Source of the DNA: Streptomyces phaeoluteigriseus
GTDB taxonomy: Bacteria > Actinomycetota > Actinomycetes > Streptomycetales > Streptomycetaceae
Length of the DNA: 64,000 nucleotides
Reading direction: 5' to 3'
NCBI RefSeq assembly: GCF_001896135.2
Contig: NZ_MPOH02000004.1
Span: 48,874 to 112,873, forward strand
Shown: positions 29,500 through 39,065 of the stretch, piece after piece
How the letters are laid out: every line of letters starts with the position of its first letter
Numbering within the stretch: the stretch's first letter is position 1
Made by a program: the position numbers and the translations under genes
Notes under the pieces: model-generated
What the model was told of the DNA's origin: nothing
Seen by the model: the letters and a program-made list of their open reading frames with translations, nothing else
Databases searched by the model: none

Positions 29500-30258
29500 A
29501 TGCGGCAGGCCGAGTTCGGTCAGGGCGGAAGCAGGATCCGGTGGACGGAGACGCCGGGGGAGGAGCCCGCACGCGTGTACGTGCACGGGCTGGGAGCCGT
29601 CTCGGCCGTCTATCACGCGCATGTGGCGGCACGACCCGAACTCGCCGGCCGGCGTAGCCTCTTCGTCGACCTCCCGGGACATGGCATCAGCGACCGGCCA
29701 CAGGACTTCGGTTACACGCTCGAGGAGCACGCCGACGCACTGGCCGCGGCGCTGGACGCGGCGGGCGTGGCCGGCGCCGAGCTGGTCGCTCACAGCATGG
29801 GCGGCTCCGTGGCCATCGTCCTGGCCCACCGCCGACCCGACCTGGTCGCACGCCTGGTCGTCACGGAGGCCAACCTCGACGCCTTCCCGCCCACGACCGC
29901 GGGCAGCAGCGGCATCGCCTCCTACACGGAGGAGGAGTTCGTCGACGGCGGCCACGCGCGCGTGCTGGGCGAGGTCGGGCCCCTGTGGGCGGCGACCATG
30001 CGGCTGGCCGACCCGCGCGGCCTGCATCGCAGCGCCGTCGGACTGCGACGCGGATCCGAACCCGTCATGCGCGAGATCCTCACGGGGCTCGACAAGGTCG
30101 AGCGTGTCTACCTGCAAGGTGAGTCGAGCGGTCCGCTCGACGGAGCCGACGCCCTGGAGGCGGCGGGCGTACGGATCATGACGGTTCCGGACGCCGGTCA
30201 CAACATCATGTTCGACCACCCCGACGCCTTCGTGCGGGCGGTCGCCGGAGACGCGTGA
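29500..30258 (+). CDS. Alpha/beta-hydrolase
   Basis: 252 residues from ATG with GAGGAGG seven bases upstream. Oxyanion strand YVHGLGAVSAVYH, nucleophile elbow AHSMGGSVAI, acid in the VVTEANLDAFPP region or later, catalytic His in PDAGHNIMFDHP. Soluble, with no signal peptide. The substrate is unknown: esterase, thioesterase and haloalkane-type enzymes share this fold. Probably controlled by the divergent PadR. It is convergent with the methyltransferase with only three bases between stops. Confidence 0.88.
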   Translation: MRQAEFGQGGSRIRWTETPGEEPARVYVHGLGAVSAVYHAHVAARPELAGRRSLFVDLPGHGISDRPQDFGYTLEEHADALAAALDAAGVAGAELVAHSMGGSVAIVLAHRRPDLVARLVVTEANLDAFPPTTAGSSGIASYTEEEFVDGGHARVLGEVGPLWAATMRLADPRGLHRSAVGLRRGSEPVMREILTGLDKVERVYLQGESSGPLDGADALEAAGVRIMTVPDAGHNIMFDHPDAFVRAVAGDA

Positions 30259-30261
30259 ACC

Positions 30262-30871
30262 TCAACTCTCGCGCACGGCCAGTGCGAGGAACCGGGCGTC
30301 CTCGTCGACGTACGACGTCATGCGCCACCCCGAACCCGTCAGCAGCGCCCGCAGGTTCGGCTCGGCGCGCAGGTCGTCGGGGGTGATCCCGCGGCCCTGG
30401 CCGCGCCGCGAGGGCCGCCCTGCCGATGGGATGGAACAGCGCCAGCACACCGCCGGGGCGCACCACCCGCGCCAGTTCCCGCAGGTCCCGCGCCGGGTCG
30501 GACAGATGGGCGACGAGCCCGGCGGCGAACACGGCGTCGAGCGATCCCGAGCGCAGGGGGAGCGCGGAGACGTCGGCGAGCAGCAACCACCCGTCACGGT
30601 CGCGTCCGGCCCGTACGGCGGCCTCCAGCATCGCCGGGGTCAGATCGGCCCCGACGACCACTCCCGAGCCTCCCACGGCGCCGCGCAGCGGCGGCAGGGC
30701 CCGGCCGGTGCCGCAGCCCGCGTCGAGCACCCGGTCGCCCTCGCGCAGGCCGAGTTCGGCGACCGCGGCCGCGTAGGCGGGACCGTCGTCGGGGAATCTG
30801 CTGTCCCAGTCCGCCGCGCGCGGGGTGAAGAACTCCTGGACGTGTGTGTGGTCGTCGCTCATGTTCCGCAT
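30262..30871 (-). CDS. SAM-dependent methyltransferase, one frameshift
   Basis: Class I methyltransferase with VLDAGCGTGRALPPL (motif I), VVGADLTPAMLEAA (motif II) and ADVSALPLRSGSLDAVFAAG, ending with LALFHPIGRAALAA. There, near 30401-30405, the frame shifts: one extra base, or two missing, separates it from GQGRGITPDDLRAEPNLRAL and the natural end FLALAVRES. Repaired length is about 202 residues. Start taken at 30871, with a later ATG at 30862 possible. Substrate unknown; it resembles UbiE/ubiquinone-type small-molecule methyltransferases. Confidence 0.82.
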
Positions 30872-31014
30872 GATCCCTCACCGACACGGAGGATGCCCCG
30901 GCGCACATGTTCGAGCGGGAGGCGATCGCTCCGGCGCATTTCTGCGTCACATTGCGGCAGCTTTCGAAATGCGCCCCCTTTGTGCTCCCGTGCCCCGGCT
31001 AGCGTCCCGGACCC

Positions 31015-31806
31015 ATGGGACACCTGGACCACGCCACCTTCGGCTGGCTGACCCCCGTGCTGTCGTACGCGATGGCCTGCATCGGCGCCGCCCTCGGGCT
31101 GCGCTGCACCGTCCGTGCGCTGGGCGCGACCGGGCGCTCGCGCCGCAACTGGCTCGTCACGGCGGCTTCGGCGATCGGCACCGGTATCTGGACCATGCAC
31201 TTCGTGGCCATGCTCGGCTTCGGCGTCAGCGGGACCGACATCCGTTACGACGTTCCGCTGACCGTGCTCAGCCTCCTGGTCGCCATGGTCGTCGTGTGTG
31301 CCGGGGTGTTCGCCGTCGGCTACGGCCGGGACCGCACGCGCGCGTTGCTCGTCGGCGGGCTCACCACCGGGCTCGGTGTGGCGAGCATGCACTACCTGGG
31401 CATGGCCGCCGTGCGACTGCACGGCGACGTCACCTACGACCCGATGCGCGTCGGGCTCTCCGTCGCCATCGCCGTCGTCGCGGCGACCGCGGCGCTCTGG
31501 GCGGCGCTGAACATCAAGTCGCCGGTCGCGGTCACCCTTGCCTCCCTGGTGATGGGCGCGGCAGTGAGCAGCATGCATTACACCGGAATGGTCGCCGTCC
31601 ATGTCCAGGTCACGCCCTCGGGCGAAACCCTGCCCGGCGCCACGGCGATGCAGTTCATCTTCCCCCTCGCCGTCGGCCTCGGGTCCTATCTCTTCCTGAC
31701 CTCGGCCTTCGTCGCGCTCTCGCCCACCACGGGGGAGCGCGAGGCGTCCGCCTCCGCCCAGCAGGCGGAGAGCGCCGCCGGCCGTCAGCAGGCCCGGACC
31801 GTGTGA
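31015..31806 (+). CDS. MHYT-domain seven-helix membrane sensor
   Basis: 263 residues. Three MHYT-type repeats occur on successive helix pairs: IWTMHFVAMLGFG, ASMHYLGMAAVR and SSMHYTGMVAVH. The Met/His pairs are thought to bind copper and sense O2, CO or NO. About seven membrane helices and a short hydrophilic C-terminus with no GGDEF/EAL or kinase domain, so it must act through a partner. It ends 46 bases before the conservon histidine kinase, on the same strand, which makes a shared sensory role plausible but unproven. Confidence 0.9.
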   Translation: MGHLDHATFGWLTPVLSYAMACIGAALGLRCTVRALGATGRSRRNWLVTAASAIGTGIWTMHFVAMLGFGVSGTDIRYDVPLTVLSLLVAMVVVCAGVFAVGYGRDRTRALLVGGLTTGLGVASMHYLGMAAVRLHGDVTYDPMRVGLSVAIAVVAATAALWAALNIKSPVAVTLASLVMGAAVSSMHYTGMVAVHVQVTPSGETLPGATAMQFIFPLAVGLGSYLFLTSAFVALSPTTGEREASASAQQAESAAGRQQARTV

Positions 31807-31852
31807 TGGGACCGGAGACCCGTCCTGAGAACCACTGACGAGCGAGGAGGCC

Positions 31853-34424
31853 ATGCGTAAACCCCGTAGGACCCCCACGGACGGCGCCGAGACGCCGACC
31901 CCCCTGCGTGGGCGCCGAGCCCATGCCGGACCACCCGCGGACGAGGGGCCGGACGAACAGATGGCCACACCGACGGACGCGACACCCCCACGCGCGGGAC
32001 ACTGGCGGATCCGGCCGCGCACCGTCCGCGCCAAGATCGTCTGCCTGTTGATGGTGCCGGTCGTCTCCCTGCTGGCGCTGTGGGCCTACGCCACGGTCAC
32101 CACCGCCCAGGACATCTCCCGGCTGCGCCAGTTGCAGCGGGTGGACGCCCAGGTCCGCACCCCCGTCGCCGCGGCCGTGGCCGCCTTGCAGAACGAACGG
32201 GCGGCCGCCGTCCGGCACGCCACCGACCCCGCCGCCGGGCAGGGCGGTGACCTCAGGAAGCTCGGTGAAGCGACCGACCGCTCGGTGGCCGCACTCCGGC
32301 TCGGCGACGCCGGCACCGTGGCCGACGGCCAGGACCTGCCCGCGGGAGTCGCCCAGCGGATCGAGGCGTTCGTGACCGGAGCCGAGCAACTGCGCCCGCT
32401 GCGGACCGCGGTGCTCGACGGCAGCACGGGCTGGGAGCAGACGTACGGGCGGTACACCCGCACCATCGCGACCGCCTTCTCCGTCGGTGGGGCCCTCTCC
32501 GGCATCCAGGACGCCGAACTCGGCTCCGACGCGCGCGTGCTGGTCGAGTTCTCCGCGCGGGTGAGGCCCTGGCCCAGGAGGACGTCGTACTCGGCAGCGC
32601 CCGTCTCGCGGGCCGCCTCGACGGTGAGCGCATGCGGCTGTTCACCGGCGCCGTCGAAACGCGCCGCTCGCTGACCGAAACAGCCGTGGTGGACCTCCGC
32701 GGCCCCGAACGCACCGCCTGGCGAAGCCTGGCAGCGGGCAGCGCCTACGCCGCAGTGGACTCCATCGAGGACAAGGTGCTCGACGGCGGTCCGGGCGCGA
32801 AGGCCGTCGCCGCCGCTCCGGAGGCGACCTGGGGCACGGCCCACGCGCGCGTGCAGGACGGGATGCGGACCATCGAGGCCGACGCCGCCCGCGATGTCGC
32901 CGAGCGCGCCGACCCGTTCACCCGCGGCCTGCTCACCCCGGCCGGCGCCGCGGTCCTGTTCGGCCTCGCCGCCGTCGCGGCCTCGCTCGTGATCTCCGTG
33001 CGCATCGGCCGCGGCCTCGTCGTCGAACTCGTCAGCCTGCGCAACGTCGCCCTGGAGATCGCCCGGCGCAAACTCCCCGAGGCCATGCGGAAACTGCGGG
33101 CGGGCGAGGAGATCGACATCCGGGCCGAGGCCCCGTCCGGACCGCGCGCCGAGGACGAGACCGGCCAGGTCGCCGAGGCCCTGGGCACCGTGCACCGCGC
33201 CGCGCTGCGGGCCGCGGTGGAGCGCGCCGAACTCGCCAGCGGAATTTCCTGGGTCTTCGTCAACCTCGCCCGCCGCAGCCAGGTCCTCGTCCACCGCCAG
33301 CTCAGCCTCCTGGACAGCATGGAGCGCCGCTCCGACGACCCGAACGAACTGAGCGACCTCTTCCGGCTCGACCACCTCACCACCCGCATGCGGCGCCACG
33401 CCGAGAGTTTGATCATCCTCTCCGGAGCCGCACCCGGACGGGCCTGGCGCATGCCGGTCTCGCTGACCAACGTGGTGCGCGCCGCCGTCTCCGAGGTCGA
33501 GGACTACGCGCGCGTGGAGGTACGACAACTCCCGGAGACCTCCGTCAAGGGCACCGCCGTCGCCGACCTCACCCACCTGCTGGCCGAAATCGTCGAGAAC
33601 GCCGCCCAGTTCTCACCGCCGCACACGCGCGTGCGCGTCACCGGGGAACCCGTCGGCAACGGCTACGCCGTCGAGGTCGAGGACCGTGGCCTCGGCATGG
33701 GCAAGGAGACCCTGGCCGAGGCCAACCGGCGCATCGAGCAGTCCGAGGCTCTCGACCTGTTCGACAGCGACCGGCTCGGTCTGTTCGTCGTCAGCAGGCT
33801 CGCGGCGCGCCACGGTGTCAAGGTGCACCTGCGCACCTCGCCCTACGGCGGCACCACCGCGGTCGTCCTGCTGCCCACCGCCCTGCTGCACAACGGCACG
33901 CCGGAACGTTCCGCCCGCGAGGTCGCGCGGTCGGAGGAGCAGCCTCGGGAACGCGAGTACGCGCGCGTGTCCGCCGCCGACCGCCCGCAGGACGCCGTCC
34001 CCACGACCGCCCAGCGGCCGGCACTGGTCTCCCCCGTCCGGCCGCCGCGGAGCCGACGGCCGCCGACGCCCCACCCCCCGCAGTCACCACCCTGCGCCTG
34101 CACCGCCCCCCGGACGACTCCGCCGGATCGGATCGGTCGGGCAGGTCGGACAGGACGGGTGGACCCGATGCATCCGACGGATCGGATGCGTCGGACGACC
34201 TTCCGCGCCGGGTCCGGCAGGCCAGCCTCGCTCCCCAGCTACGCCGGTCGGCCACCGAGGAACCGGCCCGGACCGCCGGCCCGCGGAACGACGACCGGCA
34301 CACCCCCGAACTCGTACGGGACCGCATGGCCGCCTACCGCGACGGCTGGGCCCGAGGCGGCGGCAGGCAACCCGGCCGCGGTGCCGCACCGGGCCGTCAA
34401 AGCAGTGAAGGAGACCCCGCATGA
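31853..34424 (+). CDS. CvnA-type sensor histidine kinase, two frameshifts
   Basis: First gene of a conservon operon. TM1 (KIVCLLMVPVVSLLALWAY), an extracytoplasmic nitrate/nitrite-sensor-like domain (about 80-320), TM2 (AAVLFGLAAVAASLVISV), a HAMP-like stretch, a dimer region (SWVFVNLARRSQVLVHRQL) and a HATPase domain (AEIVENAAQFSPPHTRV, DRGLGMG). The long polar tail ends LPRRVRQASLAPQLR and RDRMAAYRDGWARG. The frame breaks near 32558-32563 (FSARV to EALAQEDVVLGSA) and near 34028-34040; one missing base at each gives 857 residues. Its stop overlaps the cvnB start (ATGA). ATG 31853 sits only two bases after GAGGAGG, so the later ATG at 31961 remains possible. Confidence 0.85.
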
Positions 34425-34858
34425 TCCACGACCCGAGCATGAGATCGGCCCAGCGGTCCGGCGAACTCGACTGGCTGCTGGACGACCTGGTCATGCGCGT
34501 GAGCGAGGTACGGCACGCCGTGGTGCTCTCCAACGACGGCCTCGCCGTCGGCGCCTCCACCGGCCTCAATCGTGAGGACGCCGAACACCTCGCCGCTGTC
34601 GCCTCCGGCTTCCACAGCCTCGCCAAGGGCGCCGGACGGCACTTCGGGGCCGGCGGCGTACGCCAGACCATGGTGGAGATGGACGACGGCTTCCTGTTCG
34701 TCGCCGCCGCCGGCGACGGCTCCTGCCTCGCCGTCCTGACCGCCGTGACCGCCGACATCGGCTTGGTGGGCTACGAGATGGCGCGGCTGGTCAAGAGAGT
34801 CGGAGAGCACCTCTACACGCCGCCGCGCGTCTCCGAGCGACCGCCCACCGCCGGATGA
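34421..34858 (+). CDS. CvnB, roadblock/LC7 domain protein
   Basis: 145 residues. Roadblock/LC7 fold, the usual regulator of small GTPases: LDWLLDDLVMRVSEVRHAVV, SNDGLAVGASTGLNREDAEH, GRHFGAGGVRQTMVEM. Second gene of the conservon, overlapping cvnA by four bases. In conservons it is thought to act as the GTPase-activating partner of CvnD. A close paralogue is at 36702. Confidence 0.92.
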   Translation: MIHDPSMRSAQRSGELDWLLDDLVMRVSEVRHAVVLSNDGLAVGASTGLNREDAEHLAAVASGFHSLAKGAGRHFGAGGVRQTMVEMDDGFLFVAAAGDGSCLAVLTAVTADIGLVGYEMARLVKRVGEHLYTPPRVSERPPTAG

Positions 34859-34879
34859 GGCGAGAGGTGACCCGCGCAG

Positions 34880-35293
34880 ATGAACGAGAACATGACGACC
34901 GGAGCCCCGCACGAACAGGGCAGCCAGTGGTACGACAACGAGGCCGGGCCGCTGGTGCGCCCCTACGCCATGACGGGCGGACGTACGAGGCCCGGACCCA
35001 CCGGCGTGCGCTTCGACCTCATCGCCCTGGTCACCCTCGACCCCGCGGCGCCCGGTGCCGACGGCACGGGACTCGGGCCGGAACACCGCACTCTCGTCGA
35101 CCTGTGCCACACGGAGACCCAGTCCGTCGCGGAACTCGCGGCGGGCTCGGACCTGCCGGTGGGCGTGGTCCGCGTGCTCCTCGGTGATCTGCTGGAACTC
35201 GGCTGCGTCACCGTCAGCCGTCCGGTCCCGCCCGCACAACTGCCCGACGAGCGGATCCTGCGCGAGGTCATCGAAGGACTGAGGGCGCTGTAG
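34880..35293 (+). CDS. CvnC, DUF742 winged-helix protein
   Basis: 137 residues. DUF742 signature: LVRPYAMTGGRTRPG then helices TETQSVAELAAGSDLPVGVV and VRVLLGDLLELGCVTV, a winged-helix-like adaptor. Ends IEGLRAL, as usual. Normally cvnD follows at once; here 249 bases separate them, which is unusual. Confidence 0.92.
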   Translation: MNENMTTGAPHEQGSQWYDNEAGPLVRPYAMTGGRTRPGPTGVRFDLIALVTLDPAAPGADGTGLGPEHRTLVDLCHTETQSVAELAAGSDLPVGVVRVLLGDLLELGCVTVSRPVPPAQLPDERILREVIEGLRAL

Positions 35294-35539
35294 ATGGACG
35301 TTCGGACCGACCCGGAAGCGTACGGACCCACCCCGCACAGCATCGCGCACGTCTTCGGACATCGAACCGATGCGAGGCGATCACATCGGGCAGTCCACGG
35401 TCGAACCACCCGGAAAGGGGCCGCCCTTGCCATGATGCTGCCTTCGCACTCCTACGCCGAAGCCGCGCACGGCCGACCCGCCGCAGCGCCCGAACCCCGT
35501 ACCGATGTCGACCGTTGCCGGCACTCCCGAGAGAAGTGA
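35294..35539 (+). CDS. Possible small ORF between cvnC and cvnD
   Basis: 81 codons from an ATG directly after the cvnC stop to a TGA three bases before cvnD. Its third-position GC is weaker than in neighbours and there is no similarity I recognise, so it may just be a spacer with chance openness. Translational coupling from cvnC into cvnD would still work through it. Confidence 0.25.
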   Translation: MDVRTDPEAYGPTPHSIAHVFGHRTDARRSHRAVHGRTTRKGAALAMMLPSHSYAEAAHGRPAAAPEPRTDVDRCRHSREK

Positions 35540-35542
35540 TCC

Positions 35543-36148
35543 ATGGTCTCCGAGCACTCCGACACCGCGGGTGGCGACAGCGCCCCGCTGGCGTTGAAGA
35601 TACTGGTCGCCGGCGGGTTCGGCGTGGGCAAGACCACCCTCGTGGGCGCGGTCAGCGAGATCAAACCGCTGCGCACCGAGGAACTGCTGAGCGAGGTCGG
35701 CCAGTTGGTCGACGACACCGACGGCGTCGACCAGAAGGTGACGACGACCGTCGCCATGGACTTCGGCCGGATCACCATCCGCTCCGGCCTCTCCCTCTAC
35801 CTGTTCGGCACCCCGGGCCAAGACCGCTTCTGGTTCCTGTGGGACGAACTGTCACAGGGGGCGCTGGGAGCCGTGGTGCTCGCCGACACCCGGCGGCTGG
35901 AGGACTGCTTCCCCGCGGTCGACTACTTCGAGCACCGCCACATCCCCTTCGTGGTGGCCGTCAACTGCTTCACCGGAGCGCGCTCCTACGGCGCCCCGGA
36001 GGTGTTGCGCGCCCTCGACCTGGACAAGGGAACGCCCGTCGTCCTGTGCGACGCCCGCGACCGCGACTCGGGCAAGGAGGTGCTGATCCGACTCGTCGAG
36101 TACGCCGGGCGGATGCACACCGCCCGGTTGCTCGACTCGGTGAGCTGA
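35543..36148 (+). CDS. CvnD, small Ras-like GTPase
   Basis: 201 residues. P-loop GTPase: KILVAGGFGVGKTTLVGAV (G1), VTTTVAMDFGRITI (switch region), LFGTPGQDRFWFLWDEL (G3, with DxxG replaced by GTPGQ as in this family), and VAVNCF in place of NKxD. Fourth conservon gene; with CvnA-C it forms a membrane-associated complex reminiscent of eukaryotic G-protein signalling. The output is often development or antibiotic control, unknown here. Confidence 0.92.
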   Translation: MVSEHSDTAGGDSAPLALKILVAGGFGVGKTTLVGAVSEIKPLRTEELLSEVGQLVDDTDGVDQKVTTTVAMDFGRITIRSGLSLYLFGTPGQDRFWFLWDELSQGALGAVVLADTRRLEDCFPAVDYFEHRHIPFVVAVNCFTGARSYGAPEVLRALDLDKGTPVVLCDARDRDSGKEVLIRLVEYAGRMHTARLLDSVS

Positions 36149-36166
36149 GGGACGCCGCCCTCTTCT

Positions 36167-36595
36167 TCAGTCCGCTACGGCCTTCTGCGCCAGGACCTTC
36201 TCGATCCCGACCCGGACGAGCAACTCGCCCGGGACGCCGTTGCGGGCGCCGAACGCCTCGGCGCGCTCCTCGCCCATGTACCGCGCCGCGATGCGAGTCG
36301 CCCAGAGCCGCATCTGGTCGAGATCCTCGGAGATCCGGGCGCGTCCCTGGAGCACCACGAAGTCGAAGGGCGGCCGGTCGTCGTCCACGCACAGGGCGAC
36401 CCGGCCGTCCCGCGCCAGATTGCGCCCCTTCACCGTCTCCTTCCCCGTGTTGAACACCACGTCGTCCCCGTCGAGCAGGAACCAGACGGGTGCCACATGC
36501 GGGCTTCCGTCAGCCCGTACCGTCGACAGTTTTCCGGTACGGGTGCCCTGCGAGACGAACGCCCGCCATTCCTCGTCGGTCATCTTCTGTGCCAT
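36167..36595 (-). CDS. PPOX-class F420-dependent oxidoreductase
   Basis: 142 residues, split-barrel flavin/F420-binding fold: GKLSTVRADGSPHVAPVWF, VVFNTGKETVKGRNLARDG, RVALCVDDDRPPFDFVVLQG. AAGGAGG upstream of ATG 36595 fixes the start. Such enzymes reduce small molecules with F420H2 or bind flavin; substrate unknown. It is convergent with cvnD (18 bases between stops) and divergent from the next roadblock gene. Confidence 0.88.
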   Translation of the reverse strand: MAQKMTDEEWRAFVSQGTRTGKLSTVRADGSPHVAPVWFLLDGDDVVFNTGKETVKGRNLARDGRVALCVDDDRPPFDFVVLQGRARISEDLDQMRLWATRIAARYMGEERAEAFGARNGVPGELLVRVGIEKVLAQKAVAD

Positions 36596-36701
36596 GCCCC
36601 CATCCTCCTTGCCCGGCGGCCGGTGGTGGGGAAGGCTTGCGGACAGACCCGTCGGCCAGGCGGGGACATCAAACGGGGAAACGTCACGGGGAGACGGACT
36701 C

Positions 36702-37115
36702 ATGGCACAGAAGCAGAGCCTGGGGTGGCTGCTGGACGACCTGACCGAGCGCGTCGAACAGGTGCACCACGCGCTGGTCCTGTCCAACGACGGGCTGGTG
36801 GCGGGCGCCAGCACGGGATTACGCCGGGAGGACGCCGAGCATCTCGCCGCCGTCTCGTCCGGACTGCACAGCCTGGCCAAGGGATCCGGCCGCCACTTCG
36901 GCGCCGGCCAGGTGCGCCAGACGATGGTCGAGTTCGACGACGCGGTGCTGTTCGTCACCGCGGCCGGCACCGGCAGCTGTCTCTGCGTGCTCAGCGCGGC
37001 GGAGGCCGACATGGGGCAGATCGCCTACGAGATGACCCTGCTCGTCAATCGCGTCGGCGAACACCTCACCGTGGACGCCCGCCGACCCGAGGGAGACCGG
37101 TTCACAGGCCTCTGA
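36702..37115 (+). CDS. Second roadblock/LC7 protein (CvnB-like)
   Basis: 137 residues, close to the conservon CvnB: LGWLLDDLTERVEQVHHALV, SNDGLVAGASTGLRREDAEH, GRHFGAGQVRQTMVEF. GGGGAG upstream of ATG 36702. It stands without its own kinase or GTPase, so it may be an extra GAP-like regulator feeding into CvnD. Probably arisen by duplication of cvnB. Confidence 0.9.
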   Translation: MAQKQSLGWLLDDLTERVEQVHHALVLSNDGLVAGASTGLRREDAEHLAAVSSGLHSLAKGSGRHFGAGQVRQTMVEFDDAVLFVTAAGTGSCLCVLSAAEADMGQIAYEMTLLVNRVGEHLTVDARRPEGDRFTGL

Positions 37116-37243
37116 CCTGCGTATTCGTCCTCTCCCGTGGAGTTATCCACAGGCTCACCACGAGATCCGCGGATCGGGCTACGGTTTTTTCCGAGGCCAC
37201 CGCGGACGACGCGGGGCACTTGACTCCACGGGGGAGACCGACC

Positions 37244-38131
37244 ATGTCACACAACACCGTCGCAGCACCGCACGACCAGTCCTTCGTCTACAGCCGCGCG
37301 GCACGGGAACTGGGCCTCAGGCGCAGCCAGTTCGACCTCGCCGTGAACCTCGGACGGGTCAGGACCATGCCCGACGAAGGGGGCGGAGGCCGGCGCGTGG
37401 CCCGCAGCGAGATCGAACGCCTACGTGCGGCGCCCGGTTTTCCCGGCGCTCTGACCAAGAGTGTCGAGGCCGTCGGCACCACGGAAGGGGCGTCCGCCAT
37501 GCAGGTGCCTCCGAGCCGGTTCACCCGCCTCGCGAGGCTGGGGCTCGTGGTGCCCGTGACCTTCTACCTGAACCGCTACCGGGCCGTCGTATGGCTCTAT
37601 CTCGCCGAGGAACTGAGGCAGTTCGCCGCAGACAAGGACAACGCGCCCCTGCTGACGGGCCGGACGCCCGAGGGGATGCGGGACCAACTGGCCGCGGGCC
37701 TGGACCTGCGGCCCCGGAACTGGCGTGGTCGCCACCTCGGATTCCTGCTGCGGCACGCCGAAGGGCCCTGGCAGCGGGCGGGAGCCCTGGCCGCGCTCCT
37801 GGACCCGGTCCAGGTCGCCGAGATCGCCCGGGACCCCTACGAACGCTCCCACCTGAACCGCTTCCGGCCCGGACCGCCGGCGCACGGCACCCCGGGCTCG
37901 CCCGCCGCGCGTCTGGTCGAGCGGATCGCGACGGCGGACGACCCCGACGAGATCGCCTGGCTGCGCTCCGACCTCGTGCACGCCTTGGAGGAGGCCCGCT
38001 CCCACCAGCCGGCACCACGACCCACCGTGAGGTCGGCCCCACCACGGCCAGTCACGGAACCGGCGCGGCCCGCGAAAACCCAGCGGGTCAGGAGCGGACT
38101 CCTGGGCTGGCTGCGCCGCGGCAACGACTGA
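37244..38131 (+). CDS. DUF6397 family protein
   Basis: 295 residues with GGGGGAG upstream of ATG 37244. N-terminal part FVYSRAARELGLRRSQFDLA, NLGRVRTMPDEGGGGRRV looks like a helix-turn-helix of excisionase/MerR type. The remainder is basic and Pro-rich near the C-terminus (RPTVRSAPPRPVTEPARPAK) and ends LLGWLRRGND. This matches streptomycete DUF6397 proteins of unknown role; DNA binding is inferred from the N-terminus. Confidence 0.8.
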   Translation: MSHNTVAAPHDQSFVYSRAARELGLRRSQFDLAVNLGRVRTMPDEGGGGRRVARSEIERLRAAPGFPGALTKSVEAVGTTEGASAMQVPPSRFTRLARLGLVVPVTFYLNRYRAVVWLYLAEELRQFAADKDNAPLLTGRTPEGMRDQLAAGLDLRPRNWRGRHLGFLLRHAEGPWQRAGALAALLDPVQVAEIARDPYERSHLNRFRPGPPAHGTPGSPAARLVERIATADDPDEIAWLRSDLVHALEEARSHQPAPRPTVRSAPPRPVTEPARPAKTQRVRSGLLGWLRRGND

Positions 38132-38158
38132 GGTGCCGGGGCCCGCGACTTCCAGGCC

Positions 38159-39025
38159 CTACAGCTTCCGGAACAGCCCCTCCTGGACGACGGACACCAG
38201 CAGGCGCCCCTGGAGGTCGTAGATCCGGCCGCGGGCCAGGCCACGGCCCCCGGTCGCGATGGGTGACTCCTGGTCGTACAGGAACCACTCGTCCGCGCGG
38301 AACGGCCGGTGGAACCACATGGCGTGATCCAGGGAGGCCATGTCGAAGTTCCGCGGCCCCCACAGGGGTTCGACCGGCAGACGGACGGCGTCCAGGAGGG
38401 TCATGTCGCTGGCGTACGTCAGCGCGCAGGTGTGCACCAGCGGGTCGTCCCCCAACGGCCCGACGGCGCGCATCCAGACGGCACTGCGCGGCTCGGCGTC
38501 CTTGATCTCCTCAGGGCTCCAGCGAAGCCGGTCCGCGTACCGGATGTCGAAGGGCTGCCGACGCGCCATCCGCTCGAACTGCTCGGGCAGCGCGCCCAGG
38601 TGAGTGCGCACCTCCTCGGCGACCGTCGGCAGGGACTCAGGGTCCGGCACCTCGCGCGCCGGCGGCAGCTGGTGCTCGAAGGGACCTTCCTCAGGCTTGT
38701 GAAAGGAGGCGGTGAGATTGAAGATCGTGCGTCCCTGCTGCACGGCGGTGACCCGGCGGGTGGTGAACGAGCGCCCGTCCCGCACCCGTTCGACCTGGTA
38801 CACGATCGGCACGCCGGGCCGGCCCGGCCGCAGGAAGTACGCGTGCAGGGAGTGCACGGGCCGGTCGCCCTCGGTCGTCCGGCCGGCCGCCACCAGTGCC
38901 TGGCCCGCCACCTGCCCGCCGAAGACCCGTTGTAGCGACTCCTGCGGGCTGCGGCCCCGGAAGATGTTGACCTCGATCTGCTCAAGGTCCAGCAGGTCGA
39001 CGAGCCTCTCGGCCGGATTCGTCAT
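38159..39025 (-). CDS. tesB: Acyl-CoA thioesterase II
   Basis: 288 residues with a double hot-dog fold. It hydrolyses medium- and long-chain acyl-CoA to acid and CoA. Motifs: FRGRSPQESLQRVFGGQVAG, ALVAAGRTTEGDRPVHSLHA, YFLRPGRPGVPIVY in the first half; HTCALTYASDMTLLDA (with the family Asp) and SLDHAMWFHRPFRADEW in the second. Length and order are standard for TesB. ATG at 39025. It is 40 bases downstream of the helicase stop on the same strand, possibly one transcript. Confidence 0.93.
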   Translation of the reverse strand: MTNPAERLVDLLDLEQIEVNIFRGRSPQESLQRVFGGQVAGQALVAAGRTTEGDRPVHSLHAYFLRPGRPGVPIVYQVERVRDGRSFTTRRVTAVQQGRTIFNLTASFHKPEEGPFEHQLPPAREVPDPESLPTVAEEVRTHLGALPEQFERMARRQPFDIRYADRLRWSPEEIKDAEPRSAVWMRAVGPLGDDPLVHTCALTYASDMTLLDAVRLPVEPLWGPRNFDMASLDHAMWFHRPFRADEWFLYDQESPIATGGRGLARGRIYDLQGRLLVSVVQEGLFRKL

Positions 39026-39065
39026 GTGTGTGCTTCTCCTGTACCTCGTCCGTCTCGTACCGCGC

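Noticed and set aside
37143..37151. TTATCCACA, a perfect DnaA box, before the DUF6397 gene
   Set aside because: A single box without clustering or dnaA/dnaN genes is not an origin; chance matches are expected.
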